Shown one piece after another: positions 24,066 to 31,479 of a stretch of 64,000 nucleotides of DNA. Positions within the stretch are counted from its first letter, which is position 1, and every line of letters starts with the position of its first letter. The notes under the pieces were generated by a model. The model had not been told where the DNA came from, did no database searches, and saw only the letters and a list, made by a program, of their open reading frames with translations. A program made the position numbers and the translations under genes. Source of the stretch: PFJX01 sp040751755 (lineage in GTDB: Bacteria; Pseudomonadota; Gammaproteobacteria; Burkholderiales; Thiobacillaceae); contig JBFMHC010000015.1 of assembly GCA_040751755.1 (NCBI GenBank), forward strand, positions 1-64,000, given 5' to 3'.

Positions 24066-24647
24066 TCAGTCCAGGTCGCCCGCCAGGGAATCACGCACCG
24101 CGGCCGGCACCTGCACTGCCACCGCGTACTCGGCGTGGTCGATGCCGGCGGCGATGCCTGCCCCCGCCTTCACCGCCGCGCGCATCGCCGGCGTCAGCTC
24201 GAAGCGCATGAAGTGGATGGAGGCGGTCTTGTCCTGGGCGCTGCGGTCGAGGTCCTCGTTGCACACGGGGCGGACCTTGTCGAAGCCGTCCACCCGCACC
24301 CACACCGCCTCCTCGATGCCGATCAGGCGCGCCAGGGCGGCGCGGCGCTCACGCTCGTCCGGATACTCCACCATGAAGGTGGCCTTCCAGTTGCCGCCGT
24401 CCGGGATCAGCGGGTTGTAGACGTCCAGCTCCTCCTGTATCGGCTCCGGCTCGAACATGCGTTCCAGGCGCAGCATCTCCTGCACCTGGTACTGCATGGT
24501 CAGCGCGTCCTCGAAGTAGAGCGCGGCGTGCTCGCCGAGGGCGACGCGGCGGTTCTTCTTGTGGGCGATGACGCGGGCGCGGAACTCGGGGCGCACGCGT
24601 GCGTATTGCTCCAGGCTGTAGAGGCTTTCGTGGCTCAGCTTTTCCAT
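24066..24647 (-). CDS. DUF3501 family protein
   Basis: This 193-residue soluble protein matches DUF3501, a family repeatedly found next to a two-cluster Fe-S oxidoreductase and a rubrerythrin, as here. Recognisable parts are the YARVRPEFRARVIAHKKNR start, the YFEDALTMQYQVQEMLRLER segment and the HFMRFEL stretch. No metal-binding motif is obvious. The start at 24647 follows GGAG and lies 11 bp after the Fe-S gene. A role in peroxide or redox stress with its partners is likely by context but not proven. Confidence 0.85.
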   Translation of the reverse strand: MEKLSHESLYSLEQYARVRPEFRARVIAHKKNRRVALGEHAALYFEDALTMQYQVQEMLRLERMFEPEPIQEELDVYNPLIPDGGNWKATFMVEYPDERERRAALARLIGIEEAVWVRVDGFDKVRPVCNEDLDRSAQDKTASIHFMRFELTPAMRAAVKAGAGIAAGIDHAEYAVAVQVPAAVRDSLAGDLD

Positions 24648-24658
24648 GTCGTGCTCCG

Positions 24659-25993
24659 TCAGATGCCGTAGGCCCTGCGCAGCAGGGTGATGGGGTGTTC
24701 CGGCCGGCTGCCGTCGCCTCGCGCATGGGCGATGTGGTGACCGGCCATGGCGCAGTCGCTGCCGTAGTGGTCCGGCTTTGCCTGATTCACCCGGTTCACC
24801 ACGGGCTTCACGATCTTCATGGCGTACTGGTGGAACTCCTTCTTCACCGCATAGGTGCCGTCGTGGCCGGAACAGCGCTCGATGAACTCGATCTCCGTAC
24901 CGGGTACCAGGGACAGGGTCTCCTTGGTCTTGGGGCCGATGTTCTGCACGCGCTGGTGGCAGGCGGCGTGATAGGCCACCTTGCCCAGCGGCTGCTTGAA
25001 GTCGGTATTCAGCTTACCCGCCTTGTAGCGCAGCATCAGGTACTCGAAGGGGTCGTAGAAGGCCTCCTTCACCTTACGCACGTCCGGGTCGTCGGGGAAC
25101 ATGAGCGGCAGTTCCTGCTTGAACATGAGCACGCAGGAGGGGATCAGGGCGGTGAGGTCCCAGCCCTCGTCCACCAGCCTGGCCAGGACGGGAATATTGG
25201 CCTCCTTGGCCTGGCGCACGGACTCCAGGTCGCCCAGTTCCAGCTTGGGCATACCGCAGCAGCGCTCCTTCTCCGCCAGGGTGACGGGGATGCCGTTGTG
25301 CTCGAATACCGCCGCCAGGTCCTCGCCGGGCCCGGGTTCGTTGCGGTTCATGTAGCAGGTGGCGAACAGGGCGATCTTGCCCTTGGTCTCGCCCGCAGCC
25401 TCGCCGGGGGTGGCAGCGGGCAGCTTCTTCAGGCGGCTGCGCAGGGGATGGCTGGAAAACTCGGGCAGCCAGGCCTCGGCGGAAATTTCCGCCACGGCTT
25501 CCAGGGCCTTGCGCGCCGGGCCGACCCGGTTCACCGCGTTGACCACCTGCGCCACCACGGGAATGCCGGCGAAGGCGCCGACCGCGTCGGTGCTGGTCAG
25601 CACCTTGTCGCGCAGCCTGGCGCCGTGATTCTTGAAGTGCACCGCCTTGGCACGCAGCATCAGGTGCGGAAAGTCGAGGTTCCACTCGTGCGGTGGCACG
25701 TAGGGACACTTGGTCATGTAGCAGAGGTCGCAGAGGTAGCAGTGCTCGACCACCTTCCAGTAATCCGTCTTCGCGACCCCCTCGACCTCCATGGACGCGG
25801 AGGCGTCCACCAGGTCGAACAGGGTGGGAAAGGACTGGCACAGCGACACGCAGCGGCGGCAGCCGTGGCAGATGTCGAACACCCGTTCCATCTCCTGGAA
25901 CAGGGCGGCCTCATCGTGGAAATCGGGGTTTTGCCAATCGAGCGGGTGGCGGGTGGGGGCTTCCAGGTTGCCTTCGCGGATCGGGGTGGCCAT
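24659..25993 (-). CDS. HdrD/GlpC-like 4Fe-4S oxidoreductase of the rubrerythrin operon
   Basis: This 444-residue protein has two N-terminal 4Fe-4S motifs (CHGCRRCVSLC and CYLCDLCYMTKC) and two C-terminal cysteine-rich domains of the heterodisulfide reductase type. The first is canonical (CYMN...ERCCGMPK). The second reads CHQR...ERCSGHDG, with Ser in place of one Cys of the CCG motif. Such proteins pass electrons to a partner; here the candidate acceptor is rubrerythrin. The start at 25993 has AAGGA upstream. It sits between rubrerythrin and DUF3501 on one strand. Confidence 0.87.
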   Translation of the reverse strand: MATPIREGNLEAPTRHPLDWQNPDFHDEAALFQEMERVFDICHGCRRCVSLCQSFPTLFDLVDASASMEVEGVAKTDYWKVVEHCYLCDLCYMTKCPYVPPHEWNLDFPHLMLRAKAVHFKNHGARLRDKVLTSTDAVGAFAGIPVVAQVVNAVNRVGPARKALEAVAEISAEAWLPEFSSHPLRSRLKKLPAATPGEAAGETKGKIALFATCYMNRNEPGPGEDLAAVFEHNGIPVTLAEKERCCGMPKLELGDLESVRQAKEANIPVLARLVDEGWDLTALIPSCVLMFKQELPLMFPDDPDVRKVKEAFYDPFEYLMLRYKAGKLNTDFKQPLGKVAYHAACHQRVQNIGPKTKETLSLVPGTEIEFIERCSGHDGTYAVKKEFHQYAMKIVKPVVNRVNQAKPDHYGSDCAMAGHHIAHARGDGSRPEHPITLLRRAYGI

Positions 25994-26039
25994 GTCGGGT
26001 CCTTGATTCGAGATCGGTTGGACAAGGGCGGCGGCGCCG

Positions 26040-26083
26040 CCCTCACCCTTTGCCTGGCCCTCCCCCCTCGAGGGGGAGGGGGA
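26040..26083. repeat. GC-palindromic dispersed repeat between rubrerythrin and the Fe-S gene
   Basis: CCCTCACCC, then a CCCTCCCCCCTCGAGGGGGAGGG palindromic core (written here as arms CCCTCCCCCCTC and GAGGGGGAGGG), fills most of the 95-bp gap. It matches the family seen inside cobT, tgt and the UDG gene, but here it is intergenic and could form an RNA hairpin within the operon. Confidence 0.7.
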
Positions 26084-26088
26084 GAACA

Positions 26089-26508
26089 TCAGGAGCCCAG
26101 TTCGTTCAGGGCCTTCTGATAGCGGTTGGCGTGCGAGCGCTCGGCCTTGGCCAGGGTCTCGAACCAGTCGGCGATCTCGTCGAAGCCTTCCTCGCGCGCG
26201 TCCTTGGCCATGCCCGGGTACATGTCGGTGTACTCGTGGGTCTCGCCGGCGACGGCGGTCTTCAGGTTGTCGGCGGTGGCGCCGAAGGGCATGCCGGTGG
26301 CGGGATCGCCGCACTGCTCCAGATACTCCAGGTGGCCGTGCGCGTGGCCGGTCTCGCCCTCGGCGGTGGAACGGAACAGGGCGGCCACGTCGTTGTAGCC
26401 CTCGACGTCGGCCTTGGAGGCGAAGTACAGGTAACGGCGGTTGGCCTGCGACTCGCCCGCGAACGCGGCCTTCAGGTGGGCCTCGGTTTTGGAACCTTTC
26501 AGTTGCAT
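26089..26508 (-). CDS. rbr: Rubrerythrin (diiron domain only)
   Basis: This 139-residue ferritin-like protein is expected to reduce hydrogen peroxide at a diiron site. The metal ligands are seen in AFAGESQANRRY, EGETGHAHGHLEYLE, AGETHEYTDMYP and KAERSHANRYQKAL. There is no C-terminal rubredoxin domain, so it needs an external electron donor; the Fe-S oxidoreductase downstream is the natural candidate. The ATG at 26508 follows AGGAGTGCCACC, the same site as the exported protein at 1451-1888. It is first in the rbr / Fe-S / DUF3501 operon. Confidence 0.93.
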   Translation of the reverse strand: MQLKGSKTEAHLKAAFAGESQANRRYLYFASKADVEGYNDVAALFRSTAEGETGHAHGHLEYLEQCGDPATGMPFGATADNLKTAVAGETHEYTDMYPGMAKDAREEGFDEIADWFETLAKAERSHANRYQKALNELGS

Positions 26509-26537
26509 GGTGGCACTCCTCCTTGTGTGGTCAGGGA

Positions 26538-26559
26538 CAATCACCCCGGGGGGTGATTG
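26538..26559. promoter_or_regulatory. Perfect 10-bp inverted repeat upstream of rubrerythrin
   Basis: CAATCACCCC (26538-26547) and GGGGTGATTG (26550-26559) form perfect arms around a 2-base centre, 30 bp before the rbr start codon. The symmetry suggests a dimeric repressor site or an mRNA hairpin near the ribosome site. The regulator is unknown. Confidence 0.55.
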
Positions 26560-26593
26560 CATTCTTGGAAGGGCCGGCGGCTTTGTGAAATAT

Positions 26594-26623
26594 GTTTTGG
26601 CTATGGGATCCATAGCCAAAAAC
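26594..26623. promoter_or_regulatory. Perfect 12-bp inverted repeat, possible operator or hairpin
   Basis: TTTTGGCTATGG (26595-26606) and CCATAGCCAAAA (26610-26621) flank the 3-base centre GAT. It lies 87 bp upstream of the rbr start and 16 bp past the dedA stop. There is no T-run after it on the minus strand, so an operator is more likely than a terminator. Confidence 0.55.
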
Positions 26624-26638
26624 TAACGCGTCGTGCCC

Positions 26639-27280
26639 TCAGGCGGCGGCGCGGCGGTGGCGCAGGAACTCGAGGAGGCCCGGCAGGACGGAGAGGAAGA
26701 CGATGCCCAGGATCACCAGGGACAGGTTGTTCTTGACCACGGCGAGGTTGCCGAAGAAGTAGCCCGCCGGCACCAGCAGGCCCACCCACAGCAGGGCCCC
26801 CAGCACGGAGAAGGCGAGGAAACGCGCGTAGGTCAGGCGACCGATGCCGCAGACGAAGGGCACGAAGGTGCGCACCAGCGGCACGAAGCGGGCGATGATG
26901 ATGGCCTTCGGGCCATGCCGCTCCATGAAGGCGTGGGTGCGGTCCAGGTTCTCGCGCTTGAGGAAGCGGCTGCCCTCGAACTGGAACACCTTGGGGCCGA
27001 GGAAGCGGCCGATCCAGTAGTTGACGTTGTCGCCGCACAGCGCCGCGACGATCAGCACCCCCGAGAGCACCACCGGGTCCATGCCGCCCGCCGCCGCCAC
27101 CGCCCCGGCCACGAACAGCAGGGAATCGCCCGGCAGGAAGGGCGTCACGACGAAGCCCGTCTCCATGAAGATGATGGCGAACAGGATGGCGTAGACCCAC
27201 ACGCCGTAGCTCTGCACCAGCAGGGCGAGATGCTTGTCCAGGTGCAGGACGATGTCGACGAACTGGGCGAGCAGCTCCAT
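26639..27280 (-). CDS. DedA family membrane protein
   Basis: This 213-residue inner-membrane protein belongs to the DedA/VTT family, members of which act in undecaprenyl-phosphate recycling and membrane homeostasis. It carries the motifs FLPGDSLLF, GDNVNYWIGRFLG, and the essential-Arg region IIARFVPLVRTFVPFVCGIG, with about five hydrophobic segments. The ATG at 27280 gives the family N-terminus; the longer frame covers the upstream gene. It lies 14 bp after the SMP-30-like gene and is the last gene of the yajC-secD-secF unit. Confidence 0.9.
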   Translation of the reverse strand: MELLAQFVDIVLHLDKHLALLVQSYGVWVYAILFAIIFMETGFVVTPFLPGDSLLFVAGAVAAAGGMDPVVLSGVLIVAALCGDNVNYWIGRFLGPKVFQFEGSRFLKRENLDRTHAFMERHGPKAIIIARFVPLVRTFVPFVCGIGRLTYARFLAFSVLGALLWVGLLVPAGYFFGNLAVVKNNLSLVILGIVFLSVLPGLLEFLRHRRAAA

Positions 27281-27294
27281 GGGGCGGCGTCCGC

Positions 27295-28176
27295 TCAGCG
27301 CCGCAACGTCATGCGATAGACCTTGCCCTCCATCATGCCCGGCACCCAGAGCTTGCCCTGGTCGTCGAGGCAGATGTCGGCGGGGCCGGCGATCGGCAGC
27401 TTGTCGTTGGCGACGCCGATCTGGCCGGTGCGGGTGTCCAGCACCTGCAGCAGGCCGGCGGGCTCGAACTTCACCCAGTTGGAGACCAGCCAGCGGTTGG
27501 CGCCGATGTCCACGACGCCGTCGAAGTAGCCGGCCGGCTCGGGCTTGTACTCCTTGTCCAGCTTCGCGGACATGCCCTCCAGGCGGAAGGTCTTGACCGC
27601 ACCGTTGGCCTGGCCGTCGGTGCCCCACTCGACGACGATCAGGCGGCTGCCCATGCGCTTGAGGCCGTTGGGGCCCTTGAGCGGGGTGTCGAAGGCCAGC
27701 TCGGCATACTTCTTCGCCATCAGGTCGATGCTGAACACCTTGTTGAGGTCGGTGGCGGAAACCAGGAGGGTGCGGTTGTCGTGGCGCGCCAGGGCGTTGA
27801 GGAAGCGGGCGCCGGTGGCCGAGAGGTCGAGGTCGAACACCTGCTTGCCGTCGCGCACGCGGAAACCCAGCACGCGGTCGATGTCCGCCACGTAGACCAC
27901 GCCCTGCAGGACCAGCAGGCCCTTGGGGCCGTTCAGCTTGTCGGCCCAGCGCAGGGCCTTGACGTTGCCCTGGCGGTCCAGGCGCGAGATGAAGCCGTCG
28001 CCGTCCTTCTCCATGGGCTCCAGCTTCACGCCCAGGTTGGAGACGAACACGTCGTCCCCCGCCACCGCCACGCTCTCGGGCGAGGCGAAGCCGGGGATGG
28101 CGCGGTCGACGATGACGTTGGCCGCGGCGGCGGCGGTGCTGAAGGCACAGGCGGCAAGCAGGGCGATGAGACGCAT
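27295..28176 (-). CDS. Periplasmic SMP-30/NHL-like beta-propeller protein
   Basis: This 293-residue exported protein (signal peptide MRLIALLAACAFSTAAAAA) has repeating units of the SMP-30/gluconolactonase or NHL type: GFASPESVAVAGDDVFVSNLG, LNGPKGLLVLQGVVYVADI, LKGPNGLKRMGSRLIVVEWG, IAGPADICLDDQGKLWVPG. Such six-bladed propellers often bind a metal ion, but the substrate cannot be inferred. The start at 28176 follows GGGAGT. It is 20 bp past secF and 14 bp before dedA, so it is probably co-transcribed with the Sec genes. Confidence 0.8.
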   Translation of the reverse strand: MRLIALLAACAFSTAAAAANVIVDRAIPGFASPESVAVAGDDVFVSNLGVKLEPMEKDGDGFISRLDRQGNVKALRWADKLNGPKGLLVLQGVVYVADIDRVLGFRVRDGKQVFDLDLSATGARFLNALARHDNRTLLVSATDLNKVFSIDLMAKKYAELAFDTPLKGPNGLKRMGSRLIVVEWGTDGQANGAVKTFRLEGMSAKLDKEYKPEPAGYFDGVVDIGANRWLVSNWVKFEPAGLLQVLDTRTGQIGVANDKLPIAGPADICLDDQGKLWVPGMMEGKVYRMTLRR

Positions 28177-28196
28177 GACGGACTCCCGGAAAAAGG

Positions 28197-29132
28197 TCAG
28201 ACCATGGCGCCGGACTCGGGCTTCACCGGCTTGATGAAGTCCTCGCGCGAGACCCCCAGCCACATGGTGATGGGGCTGGCCACCAGCACGGAGGAATAGG
28301 TGCCCACGGCGATGCCGATGATCAGGCAGAGGGCGAAGCCGTACAGCACCTCGCCGCCGAGGAACAGCATCGCCAGCACCATCAGCGAGGTGGTGCCGCT
28401 GGTGATGACGGTACGCGACAGGGTGGCGGTCTTGGCGTTGTCCATGATCGCCGCGACGTCGGTCATGCGGGTCTTCTTGAAGTTCTCGCGGATCCGGTCG
28501 AACACCACCACGGTGTCGTTGACGGAGTAGCCGAGGATGGCCAGCACCGCCGCCAGGACGGTGAGCGAGAACTCCCACTGGAACAGCGACCAGACGCCGA
28601 GGACGATGAAGATGTCGTGCGCGGTGGCGAAGATGGCACCCGCTGCCATGCGCCACTCGAAGCGCAGCGCCAGATAGACGGCGATACCGAGGGACACCAC
28701 CAGCAGGGCCAGGGAACCGTCCTCGAGCAGTTCCTTGCCGACCTGCGGGCCGACGAACTCGACGCGGCGCAGCTGCACCGAGGGATCGGCCACCTTGAGG
28801 ATCCCCAGCACCTTCTCGGAGAGCTGCGCGGAGGTGACGCCCGCCTTCACCGGCAGGCGCACCAGCACCTCGCTGGCGGTGCCGAAGTTCTGCACCTGGG
28901 CGTCGGCATGGCCGGCGCGCGCCAGGGTCTCGCGAATCCCGTGCACGTCGGCCGCCTTGCCGGGATAGCCGATCTCCATCACCGTGCCGCCGGTGAAGTC
29001 GACACCCAGGTTCAGGCCCTTGGTGGCGAGCAGGGCGATGGAGGCGACGATGAAGGCGACAGAGAAGAAGATGGTGCTGCGCGCGAAGCGCATGAAGGGG
29101 ATGTCGCGCTTGAGATGGAACAGTTCGATCAT
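28197..29132 (-). CDS. secF: Protein translocase subunit SecF
   Basis: This 311-residue inner-membrane subunit of the SecDF-YajC complex uses the proton gradient to complete export through SecYEG. It has the short periplasmic P1-like domain after helix one (GVDFTGGTVMEIGYPG) and the conserved LGYSVNDTVVVFDRIREN segment of transmembrane helix 4/5. Six helices are predicted. It begins 11 bp after secD. Confidence 0.96.
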   Translation of the reverse strand: MIELFHLKRDIPFMRFARSTIFFSVAFIVASIALLATKGLNLGVDFTGGTVMEIGYPGKAADVHGIRETLARAGHADAQVQNFGTASEVLVRLPVKAGVTSAQLSEKVLGILKVADPSVQLRRVEFVGPQVGKELLEDGSLALLVVSLGIAVYLALRFEWRMAAGAIFATAHDIFIVLGVWSLFQWEFSLTVLAAVLAILGYSVNDTVVVFDRIRENFKKTRMTDVAAIMDNAKTATLSRTVITSGTTSLMVLAMLFLGGEVLYGFALCLIIGIAVGTYSSVLVASPITMWLGVSREDFIKPVKPESGAMV

Positions 29133-29143
29133 GACTTGCGCCC

Positions 29144-30973
29144 TCAGATGGAGACCTTGGTCAGGCGCTTGGCCCGGCCGTAGGTGAGGTTGACCATGGC
29201 GCGCGACACCGTCACGGCGCTGAACATGGAGGTCAGGATGCCCAGGCAGAGCACCACCGCGAAACCGCGCACCGGGCCGGAGCCGAGCCAGAACAGGGCG
29301 ATGCCGGCGATCAGGGTGGTGATGTTGGAGTCCAGGATGGTGTCCCAGGCGCGTTCGTAGCCGGCAGCCAGCGCGGCCTGCGGCGACATGCCGTTGCGCA
29401 GTTCCTCGCGGATGCGCTCGGCGATGATGACGTTCGCGTCGATGGCCATGCCGAGCGTCAGGGCGATACCGGCGATGCCCGGCAGGGTCAGGGTCGCCTG
29501 CAGCATCGACAGCAGCGCCACCAGCAGGAACATGTTGGTGGCCAGGGCCAGCACGGAGATGAGGCCGAAGAACTGGTAGTACACCACCATGAAGACCATG
29601 ATCAGCGCAAAACCGATGAGGGTGGAGTTGAAGCCCTTCTCGATGTTGTCCGCGCCCAGGCTGGGGCCGACGGTGCGCTCCTCGACGATCTCCATGGGCG
29701 CGGCCAGGGCGCCGGCGCGCAGCAGCAGGGCGACGTCGGAGGCCTCCTGCGGCGAGTCCATGCCGGTGATCTGCACACGGCCGCCGCCGATCTCCTCGCG
29801 GATCACCGGCGCGGTGATCACCTCGCTCTTGCCCTTCTCGATGAGCAGGATGGCCATGCGCTTGCCCACGTTCTCGCGCGTCACGTCCTTGAAGATGCGC
29901 GCGCCGCGGCCGTCCAGGTTGACGTGCACGGCGGCCTGGCTGGACTGGCTGTCGAAGCCGGGCTGCGCGTCGGTGATGTACTCGCCGGTCAGCACCACCT
30001 CGCGCTTGAGCAGCAGCGGCATGCCGTTGCGCTCATAGAAGACCTCGTCGCCGAACGGCACCTGGCCGGCCAGGGCGGCCTGCACCTGGGTGGGGTCCTG
30101 CATGCGCTCCTCGTCCACCATGCGCACCTCCAGGGTGGCGGTGCGGCCGAGGATCTCCTTCGCCTTGGCGGTGTCCTGCACGCCCGGCAGCTGCACCACC
30201 ACACGGTCGATGCCCTGCTGCTGGATCACCGGCTCGGCCACGCCCAGCTCGTTGACGCGGTTGCGCAGGGTGGTGAGGTTCTGCTGCAGGGCGAACTCCT
30301 GGGTCTTCACCTGCGCCTGCTTGCTCAGGGTGGCGTTGAGGCTGTACTCCTCGCCGCTCTGGCCGTCCGCCAGCACCAGCTCGGGATAGGCCTCCTCCAC
30401 CGCCTTGCGCGCCTCGTCCCGCTGCGCGGCGTCGCGGAACTTCACGTACACCGCGTCCTTCTCGCGGCCGATGCCGACGTAGCGCACCTTCTTCTCGCGC
30501 AGCAGGGAGCGGATGTCGCCCTGGTAGCGCTCCGCCGTCTTCTCCAGGGCCTTGGGCATGTCCACCTGCAGCAGGAAGTGCACCCCGCCGCGCAGGTCCA
30601 GGCCCAGGTACATGGGCAGGGCGCCGATCGAGGTGAGCCAGGCCGGCGAGGCGGGCAGGAGGTTGAGCGCCACCGTGTAGCCCTGGCCGAGGCTCGCCTG
30701 CAGCAGGTCCTTGGCCTTGATCTGGGTGTCGGTATCGGCGAAGCGGGCCTTGATGCTGTGACCGTCCAGGGCCACGCCCTGCGTGGCCACGCCACCGCCG
30801 CGCAAGGCGGACTCGACGCGCTGCATGAGGGCCGTGTCGACCTTCTCGGTGGTACGCACCGGCGTCACCTGCACCGCCGGCACCTCGCCGTAGAAGTTGG
30901 GCAGGGTGTAGAGAAAGGCGACGAGCAGGGCCGCGCCGACGACGAGGTATTTCCAGAAGGGATAGCGATTCAT
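29144..30973 (-). CDS. secD: Protein translocase subunit SecD
   Basis: This 609-residue partner of SecF starts with MNRYPFWKYLVVGAALLVAFLYTLPNFYGE. It has a large periplasmic domain with LGLDLRGGVHFLLQVDM, then the C-terminal six-helix block containing GMAIDANVIIAERIREEL, whose Asp and Arg lie on the proton path. Length is normal. It is followed by secF and preceded by yajC, all on the minus strand. Confidence 0.96.
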   Translation of the reverse strand: MNRYPFWKYLVVGAALLVAFLYTLPNFYGEVPAVQVTPVRTTEKVDTALMQRVESALRGGGVATQGVALDGHSIKARFADTDTQIKAKDLLQASLGQGYTVALNLLPASPAWLTSIGALPMYLGLDLRGGVHFLLQVDMPKALEKTAERYQGDIRSLLREKKVRYVGIGREKDAVYVKFRDAAQRDEARKAVEEAYPELVLADGQSGEEYSLNATLSKQAQVKTQEFALQQNLTTLRNRVNELGVAEPVIQQQGIDRVVVQLPGVQDTAKAKEILGRTATLEVRMVDEERMQDPTQVQAALAGQVPFGDEVFYERNGMPLLLKREVVLTGEYITDAQPGFDSQSSQAAVHVNLDGRGARIFKDVTRENVGKRMAILLIEKGKSEVITAPVIREEIGGGRVQITGMDSPQEASDVALLLRAGALAAPMEIVEERTVGPSLGADNIEKGFNSTLIGFALIMVFMVVYYQFFGLISVLALATNMFLLVALLSMLQATLTLPGIAGIALTLGMAIDANVIIAERIREELRNGMSPQAALAAGYERAWDTILDSNITTLIAGIALFWLGSGPVRGFAVVLCLGILTSMFSAVTVSRAMVNLTYGRAKRLTKVSI

Positions 30974-31048
30974 GGCTTCGTGAGGCGAGAGGAGTGGGGC
31001 GTGAGACGGAAGGGCGCGGGGGAGTCACCCCCCCTCACGCCTTGCGCC

Positions 31049-31369
31049 TCACAGATCCTTGATCGTGCCCTTGGGCAGCACGGCCTGCACGGCGGCGCGC
31101 TGGAAGATGGTCTCGGTGCCACCGCCGATGTCCAGGGTGATGTATTGCTCGCTGACCTTCACCACCTTGCCGAGCTGGCCGCCCGAGGTGACCACCTCGT
31201 CGCCCTTCTGGATGCCTTCCTGCATCTTCTTCTGGTCCTTGGCGCGCTTCATCTGCGGGCGGATGATGAGGAAGTAGAACAGCACGAACAGGATCACCAG
31301 GGGCAGGAAGCCCATGATCGGGTCGGGCTGCTGGGCGGGGTCGGCGGCGTGGGCGGGGGAGATCAGCAT
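31049..31369 (-). CDS. yajC: Preprotein translocase accessory subunit YajC
   Basis: This 106-residue protein has one membrane helix (GFLPLVILFVLFYFLIIRPQ) followed by the YajC motif RPQMKRAKDQKKMQEGIQKGDEV (seen as IIRPQ, then KGDEVVTSGG) and a short cytosolic domain. The ATG at 31369 gives the usual MLISPAHA start; no strong ribosome site is visible. It leads secD and secF, with a 75-bp gap to secD. Confidence 0.92.
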   Translation of the reverse strand: MLISPAHAADPAQQPDPIMGFLPLVILFVLFYFLIIRPQMKRAKDQKKMQEGIQKGDEVVTSGGQLGKVVKVSEQYITLDIGGGTETIFQRAAVQAVLPKGTIKDL

Positions 31370-31479
31370 GATGGGGGCATTCAAGGGTGGATAAAACCGG
31401 TGCATTTTAACTGGGTATTGTGCAAGCCGTGTTTCCGCCCGTCTTAGAATGGCCGGCATCTCCCCCCTCCCCCGATCCC

